From: Paenibacillus sp. J5C2022
GTDB taxonomy: Bacteria; Bacillota; Bacilli; Paenibacillales; Paenibacillaceae
Reading direction: 5' to 3'
Length of the DNA: 64,000 bases
Assembly: GCF_025567625.1 (NCBI RefSeq)
Contig: NZ_JAOQJC010000012.1
Location: forward strand, 62,001 to 126,000
In this document: positions 1 to 11,200 of the stretch, in pieces
Layout: the number at the start of each line of letters is the position of its first letter
Position numbering within the stretch: position 1 is the stretch's first letter
Position numbers and translations under genes: made by a program
Notes under the pieces: generated by a model
What the model saw: only the letters and a program-made list of their open reading frames with translations
Databases searched by the model: none
Told to the model about the DNA's origin: nothing

Positions 1-902
1 GTGCCGGAGACGGAAGATTCCAGTACGGTGTAGCCATGGTTCTGCGAAGTGATGTAGCAGCGGTCTGTCGCCAGTTCCTTGACGGGATGGTTGCCGCCGC
101 GATGGCCGAACTTCAGCTTGGTCGTATCCGCTCCGCCAGCCAAGGCGAACAGCTGATGCCCGAGGCAGATGCCGAAGATCGGATACTCGCCCAGCAGTTC
201 CTTGATCATCGCTACGGCATGAGGCACATCCTTCGGGTCCCCAGGGCCGTTGGACAGCTGGATGCCGTCAGGCGCCAGGCGGCGAATCTCGTCCGCAGTC
301 GTATCGTGAGGAACGACGACTACGTCGCAGCCGCGCTTCGTCAGCTCGCGCAGAATGCCGCTCTTCGCTCCGAAGTCTACGAGCACGATGCGTGCTCCGT
401 TGCCCGGGCTGGAGAATACATGCTTCGTGGAGGTGCGGGCAACCTGGTCTCTCATCAGACTGGTAGCGGTCAGACGCTCCTGAAGCTCTTCCAGCTTCTC
501 ATTGCCGGTCGTCAACAATCCGCGCATCGTTCCGTAGTGGCGCAGCTTGCGAGTCAGCATGCGCGTATCGATGTCGCTGATGCCGGGAATGCCGTACTCC
601 TTCAGCAGTTGACCCAATGAATACTGGGCGCGCCAGTTGCTCGGCACCGGCTCATGACGACGAACGACGAAGCCGTGGATGAAGGGGCGGATTGACTCGA
701 AGTCATCGCGGGTAATGCCGTAGTTCCCGATCAGCGGATATGTCATCGTCACGATCTGACCGCAGTAAGACGGATCGGAGAGCACCTCCTGGTAGCCTGT
801 AATTCCTGTATTGAATACAACCTCTCCCGCCATTTCGGTCTCTGCTCCGAAGGACAGGCCGGTGAACAATGTGCCGTCTTCCAACAATAGTCTTGCTTGC
901 AT
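1..902 (-). CDS. carA: Carbamoyl-phosphate synthase small (glutaminase) subunit, partial
   Basis: The reading frame starts at an ATG at 902-900 and runs off the left edge after 300 codons, where a complete CarA has roughly 360-390. Translation begins MQARLLLEDGTLFTGLSFG and shows the small-subunit N-terminal domain (VVFNTGITGYQEVLSDPSY, GISDIDTRMLTRKLR) followed by the class I glutamine amidotransferase domain with the nucleophile motif GICLGHQLFALAGG. CarA hydrolyses glutamine and passes ammonia to CarB to make carbamoyl phosphate for pyrimidines and arginine. Its place after pyrR-pyrB-pyrC marks it as the pyrimidine-operon copy; carB should follow outside the window. An AGGAG-like site (GGAGTG) precedes the ATG. 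Confidence 0.96.
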   Translation of the reverse strand, partial: MQARLLLEDGTLFTGLSFGAETEMAGEVVFNTGITGYQEVLSDPSYCGQIVTMTYPLIGNYGITRDDFESIRPFIHGFVVRRHEPVPSNWRAQYSLGQLLKEYGIPGISDIDTRMLTRKLRHYGTMRGLLTTGNEKLEELQERLTATSLMRDQVARTSTKHVFSSPGNGARIVLVDFGAKSGILRELTKRGCDVVVVPHDTTADEIRRLAPDGIQLSNGPGDPKDVPHAVAMIKELLGEYPIFGICLGHQLFALAGGADTTKLKFGHRGGNHPVKELATDRCYITSQNHGYTVLESSVSG

Positions 903-997
903 CCCTTTCACTCCTCCAGTTGTTGATGATCTGCTCGATCCTCGATCTATTCTTGTTATTGCATCATTCCCGGATTCATTCCGGAACTATTCCGTAA

Positions 998-2284
998 TTA
1001 TTCGCTCCATACCGTTTTGCCGTCGACAATCGTCGCAACCGGCCAGCCTTTCAAGCTCCAGCCGCCGAACGGCGTGTTCGTTCCTTTCGAGAGGAACGAA
1101 GCGGGATCAACAGCGCGCTCGCTCGTCAGATCCACGATCGTCAGGTCGGCAGGCGCACCCACTTCAAGCCGTCCCGAGTTCAGCCGGAACACGCGCGCCG
1201 GATCGGATGTCATTCGCTGCAGCAGGAAGCCGAGCGTCCAGCGTCCCGTCTCTACGAATTTCGTATACAGCAGCGGGAATGCCGTCTCGAAGCCGACAAT
1301 TCCGAACGGGGCCAGGTCGACTCCGCGCGCTTTCTCCTCGGCGCTGTGCGGCGCATGGTCCGTTACGATCATGTCAAGCGTACCGTCCTCCAGCGCTTCG
1401 ATGACCGCTTGCACATCGCGTGGCGAGCGCAGCGGCGGGTTCATCTTCCAGTTCGCATCGTCCAGACCCGGGATATCCTCATCCGACAGCAGCAGATGGT
1501 GAGGACACACCTCCGCCGTCACCCGTATGCCGACTTGCTTGGCCAGCCTGATCAGACGTACGGATTGCTCCGTGCTGACATGGCAGACATGGTAATGTAC
1601 GCCTGTCGCCTCCGCCAGCAGCACATCGCGGCCGACGTGTATCGCTTCGGATTCATTCGGAATCCCTTTAATACCGTGCTTGCGCGAGAATTCGCCTTCT
1701 GTCGCCCAGGCGCCTTTCACCAGCGTGTCGTCCTCACAGTGGGCGATTACCGGCATATCCATCGACTTCGCGAGCGCCATCGCATCCTTCATCATCTGCG
1801 CGTTCTGCACACCGACACCGTCGTCCGTAAAGCCGATTGCGCCTGCTTCCTTCAAGGAAGCGAAATCGGTCAGCTCCCGTCCAAGCTCGTTCTTCGTGAT
1901 CGCCGCGTAAGGAAGCACCTTGACTATCGCTTGGTCCCGCGCCTTGTCTACAATATAGCGCACCGTCTCCGCAGTGTCCGTAACAGGACGAGTATTCGGC
2001 ATGCAAGCGATCGTCGTGAAGCCGCCCTTCGCCGCCGAGCGCGAGCCGCTCTCGATATCTTCTTTATATTGGAAGCCGGGATCGCGCAAATGGACGTGCA
2101 TGTCGATAAAGCCGGGGGAGAGCAGCTTGCCCTCCGCATCGATTGTCTCGGAGCCGCCTGCTTCGACAGACTCGGAACCGTTCAAGATCGATTCGATTAC
2201 TCCTTCTTCGATTCGCACATGCTTCCTCTCCAGCTCGCTCCGCTCTTCGTTCCACACGCTAGCATTCATGATCCATAGAGACAT
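998..2284 (-). CDS. pyrC: Dihydroorotase
   Basis: 428 residues, the usual size for a class I (Bacillus-type) dihydroorotase. It closes carbamoyl-aspartate to dihydroorotate, the third step of pyrimidine synthesis, in the cytoplasm. The metal-binding motif DMHVHLRDPG lies at residues 61-70, substrate motif CMPNTRPVTDT near 95, and the catalytic DHAPHS motif near 310. The ATG at 2284 follows a GGGGGA ribosome-binding site. It sits 43 bp downstream of pyrB and about 95 bp upstream of carA on the same strand, so it is part of the PyrR-controlled operon. No oddities seen. Confidence 0.97.
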   Translation of the reverse strand: MSLWIMNASVWNEERSELERKHVRIEEGVIESILNGSESVEAGGSETIDAEGKLLSPGFIDMHVHLRDPGFQYKEDIESGSRSAAKGGFTTIACMPNTRPVTDTAETVRYIVDKARDQAIVKVLPYAAITKNELGRELTDFASLKEAGAIGFTDDGVGVQNAQMMKDAMALAKSMDMPVIAHCEDDTLVKGAWATEGEFSRKHGIKGIPNESEAIHVGRDVLLAEATGVHYHVCHVSTEQSVRLIRLAKQVGIRVTAEVCPHHLLLSDEDIPGLDDANWKMNPPLRSPRDVQAVIEALEDGTLDMIVTDHAPHSAEEKARGVDLAPFGIVGFETAFPLLYTKFVETGRWTLGFLLQRMTSDPARVFRLNSGRLEVGAPADLTIVDLTSERAVDPASFLSKGTNTPFGGWSLKGWPVATIVDGKTVWSE

Positions 2285-2327
2285 TCACGATTCCCCCTAC
2301 CAGTCTTTAGTATGAACAAACTTTTAT

Positions 2328-3826
<1,499 letters not shown>

Positions 3827-3854
3827 TCACCATTCCACCCGCCGACAGCGTCGC

Positions 3855-3888
3855 ACAAAAAAACTCCTTGCGGCAAGCGCAAGGAGTT
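3855..3888 (-). terminator. pyr operon leader attenuator terminator
   Basis: On the minus strand an 11-bp stem (AACTCCTTGCG paired with CGCAAGGAGTT, loop CTTGC) is followed by a run of seven T, about 55 bp before pyrR. This is an intrinsic terminator placed between the promoter and the first gene, the arrangement of PyrR-controlled attenuators. The upstream PyrR-binding motif supports that reading. Confidence 0.85.
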
Positions 3889-3990
3889 GTGAGATTCAGC
3901 CTGAAGAGACGCATCTGCCCCAGCTCCCATGAATCCATGAGCAACTGTGCGAAGACGCTTCGCCCTTCATCTTATTGACCTGTGAATCAC

Positions 3991-4020
3991 GCTACCTTGC
4001 CAGCCTCACGGGACTGAGTT
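3991..4020 (-). promoter_or_regulatory. PyrR-binding anti-antiterminator sequence in pyr leader
   Basis: The minus-strand text CAGTCCCGTGAGGCTGGCAA, continuing GG, matches the conserved PyrR-recognition pattern of Bacillus pyr leaders (ARUCC-N-GNGAGGYU-NN-CAAGG). It lies just downstream of the sigma-A promoter and about 100 bp before the attenuator terminator. Binding of PyrR-UMP here should free the terminator to form. The motif match is direct; the regulation is inferred from the family. Confidence 0.85.
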
Positions 4021-4045
4021 AAAGGTACTGCTTCGTATCACAAGA

Positions 4046-4074
4046 ATTATCCCACGTTCGACATGTTCTGTCAA
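4046..4074 (-). promoter_or_regulatory. Sigma-A promoter of the pyr operon
   Basis: Minus strand TTGACA (4074-4069), a 17-bp spacer and GATAAT (4051-4046): a near-consensus vegetative promoter placed immediately upstream of the PyrR-binding leader and just downstream of the dapL stop codon. Confidence 0.85.
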
Positions 4075-4104
4075 GCTTAGATCCGTTCCTTGAATCGGTT
4101 CCTT

Positions 4105-5340
4105 CTATAGAGTCAGCTTGCGTATACGCTCTACTGCCTTCTCCGTATTCTCGCGGCTGCCGAATGCCGTGAGGCGGAAGTAGCCTTGACCGCTCTGGCC
4201 GAAGCCGACACCCGGCGTGCCTACAATGTTCGCCTCTGTCAGCAGCTTGTCGAAGAACGCCCACGAATCCAGCCCTTGCGGCGTCTTCAGCCATATATAT
4301 GGCGCATTCACACCGCCATATACGTCCAGTCCAAGCGATGCAAGTCCGTCGCGAATAATGGCTGCGTTGGACATATAGTATTGAACGAGAGACGAGATCT
4401 GTTCCTTGCCCTCCGTCGAGTAGATCGCAGCAGCCCCACGCTGTGTTACATAGGATACGCCATTGAATTTCGTTGTATGCCTGCGGTTCCACAGGTCGTT
4501 GACAAGCACTTCGTTGCCGCTGGCGTCGAAGCCCTTCAGCTCGCGCGGAACAACTGTGTAGGCGCAGCGAACGCCGGTGAAGCCTGCTGTCTTGGAGAAG
4601 CTGCGGAATTCGATGGCCACTTCCCTCGCGCCTTCAACCTCATATATGCTATGCGGAACATCATCTTCCTGAATGAAGGCTTCATAAGCGGAATCGAACA
4701 GAATAATGCAGTTGTTCGCCCGAGCGTAATCAACCCATTCTTTCAGCTCGTCTTTCGTCAGCGTCATTCCTGTCGGGTTGTTGGGATAGCAGAGATAGAT
4801 CAAATCCACTTTGCCTGCAGGCAGACTAGGCTTGAAGTTGTTTTCCGCCGTGCACTCCAAGTATACGATGTTGTCGAAGCGTTTTGTTGCTTCATTATAC
4901 TTGCCGGAGCGGCCAGCCATCACATTCGTATCCACATAGACAGGATAGACGGGATCTTGAACGGCGACGATACTGTCCGTGCTGAAGATCTCTTGGATAT
5001 TGCCGACGTCGCATTTGGAACCATCGCTGACGAACACTTCGTTGCCGGCAATCTCGACGCCGCGCGATTTATAATCGTTCTCGATGATGGCATTGATCAG
5101 GAAGTCGTAGCCTTGCTCCGGACCGTAACCGCGGAAGGAGCCCGGTACAGCCAGCTCGTCGACTGCGCTGTGCATAGCTTGAACGACAGCCTCGGGCAAT
5201 CCTCTCGTGACATCGCCGATGCCCAGGCTGATGATTTCGGCATTGGGATGATCAGCGATAAATTTCGTGCGCCTCTTGGCAATTTCGGAGAATAAATAGC
5301 TGCCCTGCAGCTCCAGAAAATGTTGATTAATATGTGTCAT
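4105..5340 (-). CDS. dapL: LL-diaminopimelate aminotransferase
   Basis: 411 residues, the standard length for DapL. This PLP enzyme converts tetrahydrodipicolinate directly to LL-diaminopimelate, bypassing the succinyl/acetyl steps. The family signature is clear: [11 protein letters not shown] near the N-terminus, [12 protein letters not shown] at 38-49, [10 protein letters not shown] near 185-194 and the PLP lysine in [13 protein letters not shown] (Lys250). It stands alone with its own ATG at 5340, between the pyr operon and rluD on the same strand. Supplying DAP fits the DAP-type MurE found in the dcw cluster of this window. The 150 bp upstream hold no promoter I can define with confidence. 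Confidence 0.95.
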   Translation of the reverse strand: MTHINQHFLELQGSYLFSEIAKRRTKFIADHPNAEIISLGIGDVTRGLPEAVVQAMHSAVDELAVPGSFRGYGPEQGYDFLINAIIENDYKSRGVEIAGNEVFVSDGSKCDVGNIQEIFSTDSIVAVQDPVYPVYVDTNVMAGRSGKYNEATKRFDNIVYLECTAENNFKPSLPAGKVDLIYLCYPNNPTGMTLTKDELKEWVDYARANNCIILFDSAYEAFIQEDDVPHSIYEVEGAREVAIEFRSFSKTAGFTGVRCAYTVVPRELKGFDASGNEVLVNDLWNRRHTTKFNGVSYVTQRGAAAIYSTEGKEQISSLVQYYMSNAAIIRDGLASLGLDVYGGVNAPYIWLKTPQGLDSWAFFDKLLTEANIVGTPGVGFGQSGQGYFRLTAFGSRENTEKAVERIRKLTL

Positions 5341-5480
5341 AGCTTAATCACCTATCCTTCATCCATTAATATTCCCATACTGACAAGAATATCGCAGATA
5401 GCCGCCCGCCATAATGAATAATGTGAGCAAAAGTTTGCACTATTTGTCTTCCGCAACACCCTCCGCCAATCCTGCAACAG

Positions 5481-5513
5481 AAAAAAGAAAGCTTACGACT
5501 TGCGCAAGCTTTC
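5481..5513 (-). terminator. Terminator overlapping the rluD stop codon
   Basis: Minus strand GAAAGCTT ... AAGCTTTC followed by six T. The left arm and loop encode the last codons of rluD and the TAA stop lies in the hairpin, so the terminator and the C-terminus share sequence. Confidence 0.75.
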
Positions 5514-6443
5514 CAGCACATGCTTCATATCCTGAGGCATATCGGCCCGAAACTCCATCCGTTCCCCGCTGCGAGGATGGGTGAAGCCCAATACGCCCGC
5601 ATGCAGCGCCTGACCGTCCAATGCTACCGTCTTGCTCCGGCCGTACACCGGATCGCCTGCGAGCGGATGGCCGATGTACTTCATATGGACGCGGATCTGA
5701 TGCGTTCTGCCCGTCTCCAGCTGAAGCTCTACAAGCGTATAGCCCGTCAAACGCTCCAGTACAGCGAAGTGGGTAACGGCTTCCTTGGCCCCCCTGTTCG
5801 TCACGGTAAACATCTTGCGGTCTTGCGGGTCCCGGCCGATCGGCGCGTTGATCGTACCGTTGTCATGCGGCAGATCGCCATGGACCAGCGCCACATATTG
5901 GCGGGTAACGCTATGCTCCTTCAGCTGCTCGGCCAAGGAATGATGCGCCATATCGTTCTTCGCAGCCATCAGCAACCCTGTCGTATCCTTGTCGATGCGA
6001 TGCACGATGCCGGGGCGCAGCAAGCCGTTAATGCCCGACAGATCGCTGCAATGATGCATCAATGCATTGACCAGCGTACCGGTCAGATGGCCAGGAGCGG
6101 GATGCACGACCATGCCTCGCGGCTTGTTCACGACGATCACGTCGGAATCCTCATAGACGATATCCAGCGGTATGGCTTCAGGCTGAATCTCCGCAGCTTC
6201 AGGCTCCGGCAGCTGCAGCTCCACTCTGTCGGAAGCCGCAAGCTTGTAATTCGGCTTCACCGCAGCTCCGTTCACTTGCACCAATCCGCGCTTGACCCAT
6301 TCCTGAACCGCCGTCCGGGATACGGATTCCTCTTCCAGCGCATCCGTCAGCCACTTGTCGATCCGCTCTCCGACATCTCCTTCCGGAATGTCCCAATCCA
6401 TTACTTCTTCTTGCTCATTATACCGTCTGCTGTTCATGTTCAT
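5493..6443 (-). CDS. rluD: RluA-family 23S rRNA pseudouridine synthase (RluD/YlyB type)
   Basis: About 316 residues from the chosen ATG at 6443. An S4 RNA-binding domain occupies the first ~80 residues (ERIDKWL ... SRTAVQEWVKRGLVQVNG), followed by the catalytic domain with the HRIDKDTTGLLMAAK motif carrying the catalytic aspartate and the LETGRTHQIRVHM motif. It isomerises uridines in large-subunit rRNA. The frame is open to 6485, but AAGGAG sits directly before ATG 6443; a later ATG at 6401 (MDWDIPEG) is also possible. The start overlaps the 3' end of lspA, the same lspA-rluD pairing as in B. subtilis. A terminator overlaps its stop. Confidence 0.93.
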   Translation of the reverse strand: MNMNSRRYNEQEEVMDWDIPEGDVGERIDKWLTDALEEESVSRTAVQEWVKRGLVQVNGAAVKPNYKLAASDRVELQLPEPEAAEIQPEAIPLDIVYEDSDVIVVNKPRGMVVHPAPGHLTGTLVNALMHHCSDLSGINGLLRPGIVHRIDKDTTGLLMAAKNDMAHHSLAEQLKEHSVTRQYVALVHGDLPHDNGTINAPIGRDPQDRKMFTVTNRGAKEAVTHFAVLERLTGYTLVELQLETGRTHQIRVHMKYIGHPLAGDPVYGRSKTVALDGQALHAGVLGFTHPRSGERMEFRADMPQDMKHVLESLRKS

Positions 6444-6939
6444 CTTGCTCCTTGCTTTCCTCTCTTCCCATTCGCGCCTTCTCATCCTTCATGCCGAGCA
6501 GCGTATCCAGCATGATGAGCCCTACGCCAATGACAATCGCGGAATCTGCAATGTTGAAGATCGGGAACGTGTAGTTTCCAAAATTGAATTTGAAGAAATC
6601 CACCACTTCGCCGAATCGCACGCGGTCGATGAAGTTGCCGATGGCGCCGCCCAGCACTAGTCCCAATCCGATCATAAGCACCGGCTTGGCCGACTTTCTC
6701 ATCGTCTGTATATACCAGATCAGTCCGGCTACAATGATGACGGTAATGATGATAAAAAAAGCCCGCTGCTCCTGTAAAATGCCGAAAGCGGCTCCTCGGT
6801 TGCGATGCGAGGTAATCAGAAAGAAATTGCCGATAATGCTTATTTCTTCATCAAGATTCATTGTCGTCTTCACGATCAGCTTGGTGATGTAATCCAGCAC
6901 AAGCACCAGCAGGCCAATCCAATAATAGTAAAAACGCAT
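6418..6939 (-). CDS. lspA: Lipoprotein signal peptidase (signal peptidase II)
   Basis: About 173 residues with four hydrophobic segments. The two catalytic aspartate motifs are present: GNFIDRVRFGEVVDFF and FNIADSAIVIG. LspA cleaves lipobox-containing prolipoproteins in the membrane. The start is placed at ATG 6939 (MRFYYYWIGLL) because AGGAGTGG lies just upstream, rather than at the longer in-frame start at 6984. The C-terminal tail is charged (many E, K, D, Q) and overlaps the start of rluD by about 26 bp. It is the first gene of a two-gene unit with rluD. Confidence 0.95.
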   Translation of the reverse strand: MRFYYYWIGLLVLVLDYITKLIVKTTMNLDEEISIIGNFFLITSHRNRGAAFGILQEQRAFFIIITVIIVAGLIWYIQTMRKSAKPVLMIGLGLVLGGAIGNFIDRVRFGEVVDFFKFNFGNYTFPIFNIADSAIVIGVGLIMLDTLLGMKDEKARMGREESKEQDEHEQQTV

Positions 6940-7114
6940 GCCACCACTCCTAAAGTCGATAGTCAGTCCATCTAAGTGTATCATATTGCGCTGCCGGCGA
7001 GCCAGCAGACCTTCCTGCCGCGACCTGTCCTTCCATGCATGTCCACTGGTTAAAAAGGCATCCTGCGGTCAAACTAAGCTTGATCAACCAGGCAGAAGAA
7101 GGAGGAGCTTCATC

Positions 7115-7828
7115 ATGAATGATATATCACCGGATCAGCTCGACTTGTTGCGCAGCCGGCTGAAGGACGAGCATGAAGCTGTACAATCCAGAATCATGGA
7201 GTCCGAACATGACGGACTTGCCCGTTCGCTCAGGGACGAGACCGGAGAGTTGTCTCCGATCGACAATCATCCCGGCGACTTAGGAACGGAACTGTACGAG
7301 CGCGGCAAGGATATCGCCCTTCTGGAGCAGCAAGAGCTTCATCTGCAACGGATTGAGGCAGCGCTAAGAGCTATTGAGGACGGCTCTTACGGCCAATGCG
7401 CCGCATGCGGCGAGCCGATTCCGTTCGAGCGGCTGAATGCTCTGCCCGATTGCTTGTATTGCATTCAGCATGCTCCCCGTTCCCTGCTGTCCGACGCGCG
7501 TCCTGTGGAAGAGCAGTTCCTGCATCCCCCATTCGGCCGTACCAGCATGGATGAGCATGAGTATAGCGGCTTCGACGGCGAGGACAGCTGGCAGATTGTG
7601 GAGAATTGGGGCAATTCCGATTCACCCGCGATGTCGGAGAATCGGGATGCCGCCGATTACAATCATATCGCTATTGATGCGGAGGAGAACGACGGTTATG
7701 TGGAGGCCATGGAGAGCTTCCTCGCCACCGACATTACAGGCCGGCATGTATCCGTCATCCGCAATCGCGAATACGACGACTATATGCACAGCGGTGAAGG
7801 CGATCATAGCCTTGATGCCGAAGCTTAG
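7115..7828 (+). CDS. DksA/TraR-type C4 zinc-finger protein (YteA-like)
   Basis: 237 residues starting at ATG 7115 after AGAAGGAGGAG. The N-terminal half is helical and charged, followed by a TraR/DksA zinc finger CAACGEP ... CLYC at about 115-135. The C-terminal 100 residues are acidic, as in the YteA family of Bacillales; YteA-like proteins are poorly understood and often called general stress proteins. It is one of the few plus-strand genes, divergent from lspA and convergent with the next gene: the two stop codons overlap (7825-7828). A role in transcription by analogy with DksA is only inference. Confidence 0.8.
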   Translation: MNDISPDQLDLLRSRLKDEHEAVQSRIMESEHDGLARSLRDETGELSPIDNHPGDLGTELYERGKDIALLEQQELHLQRIEAALRAIEDGSYGQCAACGEPIPFERLNALPDCLYCIQHAPRSLLSDARPVEEQFLHPPFGRTSMDEHEYSGFDGEDSWQIVENWGNSDSPAMSENRDAADYNHIAIDAEENDGYVEAMESFLATDITGRHVSVIRNREYDDYMHSGEGDHSLDAEA

Positions 7829-8205
7829 TAGCTCTTTACATCAAGCTGCATTTGAACGATTCTGACGATATCCGCTATGTAGTCTCCGATGATCGGCAGG
7901 TTAAGGGCGCCCAGAATTTGAAGCACATATACGATTGTCGCCGCGAAGAACGTGAAGCCGATCGCAATGCCGACGCCGCGGGCCGTTCCCGCCAACAAGT
8001 TGCGCCACATTAGCTTGAAGGGCCTGTTCAGAAGATCGACGTATTCCGCAATTTGCGTTCGTTCCATCTGCGTTGCGATATGCTGCATGCGCTTGTCGAG
8101 CGCCCCCAGCGATTGTTGCAGCGCTTGAAAATCCGGCTCCTTCTCCTGATTGGCTTGCTCTGTCAGCTGCACTTTATAGCCTTTTTGGCCTCTCTTCTTC
8201 ATCAT
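7825..8205 (-). CDS. DUF5665-like small membrane protein
   Basis: About 126 residues from ATG 8205, chosen because AAAGGAGA lies seven bases upstream; the frame is open to 8256. The N-terminal half is polar and predicted helical (QALQQSLGALDKRMQHIATQMERTQ), followed by one or two hydrophobic segments (GVGIAIGFTFFAATIVYVLQILG and LPIIGDYIADIVRIVQM). The RPFKLMWRNLLAGTARGVGIA region is typical of DUF5665 proteins of Firmicutes, whose function is unknown. It lies downstream of ileS, separated by a strong terminator, so it probably has its own promoter or read-through. Family assignment is from memory. Confidence 0.65.
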   Translation of the reverse strand: MMKKRGQKGYKVQLTEQANQEKEPDFQALQQSLGALDKRMQHIATQMERTQIAEYVDLLNRPFKLMWRNLLAGTARGVGIAIGFTFFAATIVYVLQILGALNLPIIGDYIADIVRIVQMQLDVKSY

Positions 8206-8233
8206 ACCGGAAATCTCCTTTGCCACTCTGCGG

Positions 8234-8271
8234 AAATAAGCCCGCTCCGCCGGCATGGCGGGCGGGCTTAT
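8234..8271 (-). terminator. Terminator of ileS
   Basis: Almost perfect inverted repeat AATAAGCCCGC ... GCGGGCTTATT, starting 16 bp after the ileS stop on the minus strand. The T tract is contributed mainly by the repeat end (TTATTT). Confidence 0.75.
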
Positions 8272-8286
8272 TCCTATACTATATCC

Positions 8287-11200
8287 CTATTCCTTGATGA
8301 AAATGCCGATTTCTTTGTCGCCCAATGCGACACGTTCCATTCCCTCGACTGTCTGGTAAGCGACACTGTGCACCAGTACATTGTCCCTCAGCACATCTTC
8401 GAAGGAGGCAAGCGCAGCCTGCAAGACGGAGTCAACGTCCAGCACGAGGTCGATTCGCTTCTCGATCGGCAGATCCAGCTTCTTCCTCGTATCCTGAACG
8501 GCGCGAATGACTTCACGCACCCAGCCTTCCTGCTCCAGCTCCGGCGTAATTTCCGTATTGAGGGCAACTGTCATGCCGTTCCCCGAAGCGGAAGCGAATC
8601 CGCTCTTCGCTTGTTTCTCGACAAGCAGCTCTTCAATCGCGATGTCCTTCGATTCGCCTTCAGGCGAATCGAAGCGGAACGAACCGCTTCGTACAATTGC
8701 AGCCGCCTCTTGGGCTGTCAGAGCCTTGAGCGCATTCTGGATCGGCGACACCAGCTTGCCGTATTTGCGTCCGGCCAGCTTCAGGTTAAGCTTCAGGCTG
8801 AAATCGACAAATCCGCTGTCGGATGTCTCCACCTTGATGGATTTGACATTGATCTCATCCTTGATAATAGCCTCATATTCTTCAATGGCGAACTCCCGGT
8901 CCAGCGATACAATGAGCTCGGACAACGGTTGGCGCGTCTTGATCGAAGTCTCGTTGCGAACGTTGCGCGCAAGCTCGACGATCGTGCGCGCGCTTTCCAT
9001 GTCCCGCTCCAGCGCCTCGTCGATCGCACCTTCGTCGGCGGTGGGATAATCCGCCAGGTGAACGCTCTGCTCTCCCCCAAGATTGCGATAGACGTCTTCG
9101 GACAGCATCGGCGTATACGGCGCCATCAAGCGGGCCAGCGTCAGCAGCACTTGGCGCAACGTGCCGTATGCGGCTACCTTGTCTTCGGTCAAGCCGCTTC
9201 CCCAGAAGCGGTCGCGGGAGCGTCTGATATACCAGTTGCTCAGCTCATCGACGAAGTCTTCAATCGCCTTGGCCGGATTCAGGAAGTCGTTGGCATCCAA
9301 TCCCTTGGTTACCGTCTTGATCAAGCTGTTGAGACGCGAGGTGATCCAGCGATCCAGCTTGCCGGTCGGCTTCGCTTCGCCGTGCTGATTGTAATCGTAA
9401 CCGTCGATGGATGCGTAGAGCGTATAGAACGCATGTGTATTGACGATCGTGTCGATTACTTTGGATTTCGCTTCGCCGACGATCCCGCGCGAGAAGCGCT
9501 TGCTGTTCCATGGCGCACTGTCTGCAAGCAACGCCCAGCGGAACGCGTCGGTGCCGTATTCGTTAATGATCTCCCACGGGTCGATGACATTGCCCTTGGA
9601 CTTCGACATCTTCTGGCCGTTCTCATCCAGAATATGGCCTGTAGAGATGACCGCCTTATAAGGCGCCTTGCCATTGTACAGCGTCGATACGGCCAGCAGG
9701 CTGAAGAACCAGCCCCGTGTCTGATCGATGCCTTCGCATATGATGTCGGCCGGGTACTGCTGGGCGAATTCCTCTTCATTCTCGAACGGATGATGATGCT
9801 GGGCGAACGGCATGGAGCCGCTGTCGAACCATACATCGATCACTTCCGGGGTCCGTCTCATGACCGCGCCTTCCTGGAACGGGCTCTTCAGTACGATATC
9901 GTCCACATAAGGCTTATGCAGCTCGATGTCCTCAGCGACTTCGCCTACTGCGCGCGCTCTCAGATCCGCTATGCTGCCCGGCGCATATTGCTTGCCTGTC
10001 GCTTCGCATATCCACACGTTGAGCGGCGTTCCCCAGTAGCGATTGCGGCTGATGTTCCAGTCGACGAGATCCTCCAGGAACTTGCCGAAGCGGCCTTCGC
10101 GAATATGGCCGGGATACCAGTCAACGCCATTGTTATTGGCGATCAGCTGCTCCTTCACGGCAGTCGTCTCGATGAACCAGCTTTCCGTGGCGTAGTAGAG
10201 CAGCGGGGATTTGCAGCGCCAGCAGAACGGATAGCTATGCTCATAGCGCTCCTTCGCATACAGCAGCCCCTTCTCGCTGAGCATCTTCACAATGTCAACG
10301 TCGCAATCCTTAACGAAGCGGCCGGCCAGGTCCGTTACTGTCTCCTCGTAACGGCCCGCGTTATTGACGACGCTAAGCATGCTTATGCCGTTCTGCCGCG
10401 CCACCCTGTAGTCGTCCTCACCGTGTGCGGGAGCAATATGCACGATGCCCGTACCGCTCGTATCGCTGACGAACTCACCGGCAATGACGATGTGGCCTTT
10501 CTCAATCGGCACATAGCGGAACGGCGGCTCGTAAGCCTGACCGACAAGCTCTTTGCCCTTCAGCACGGAGAGTACCTCATATCCTTCCTTCAGCACATCC
10601 TCCGCCAGATTTTTCGCCACAATGTACACTTCTCCGTCCTTGCGCGCTCGGACATATTCCAGCTCCTCATGAACGGCAAGCGCTACGTTGGCCGGCAGCG
10701 TCCATGGCGTCGTCGTCCATGCCAGTATATAATCACCGGATTCCGCCAGCTTGAATTTCGCCGTTGCGCTGAGATCCTTCACATCCTCATAGCCTTGCGC
10801 GACCTCATGCGAGCTGAGCGTCGTCTGGCAGCAAGGACAATACGGACTGACACGGTGTCCGCGATACAACAAGCCCTTCTCGTGAATGTTGGACAGAATA
10901 TGCCAGACGCTCTCGATATATTCATTTTTCAGCGTAATATAAGGATTGTCGAGATCCGTCCAGTAGCCGATCGCTTCCGTCAGCTCGCGCCACTGCTTTT
11001 CATACTCGAACACGCTGTCCTTGCACTTTTTCACGAACGCTTCCACACCGTAGTTCTCAATCTCCTGCTTGCCGGATATGCCAAGCTGCTTCTCCACACC
11101 CAGCTCCACCGGCAGACCATGGGTATCCCAACCCGCCTTCCGCACGACCCGGTAGCCTGCCATCGTCCTGTACCGACAGATGAAATCCTTGATAACCCTG

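Noticed and set aside
36..620. Plus-strand frame of 194 codons
   Set aside because: Lies opposite carA, whose own frame with the GICLGHQ motif is clear.
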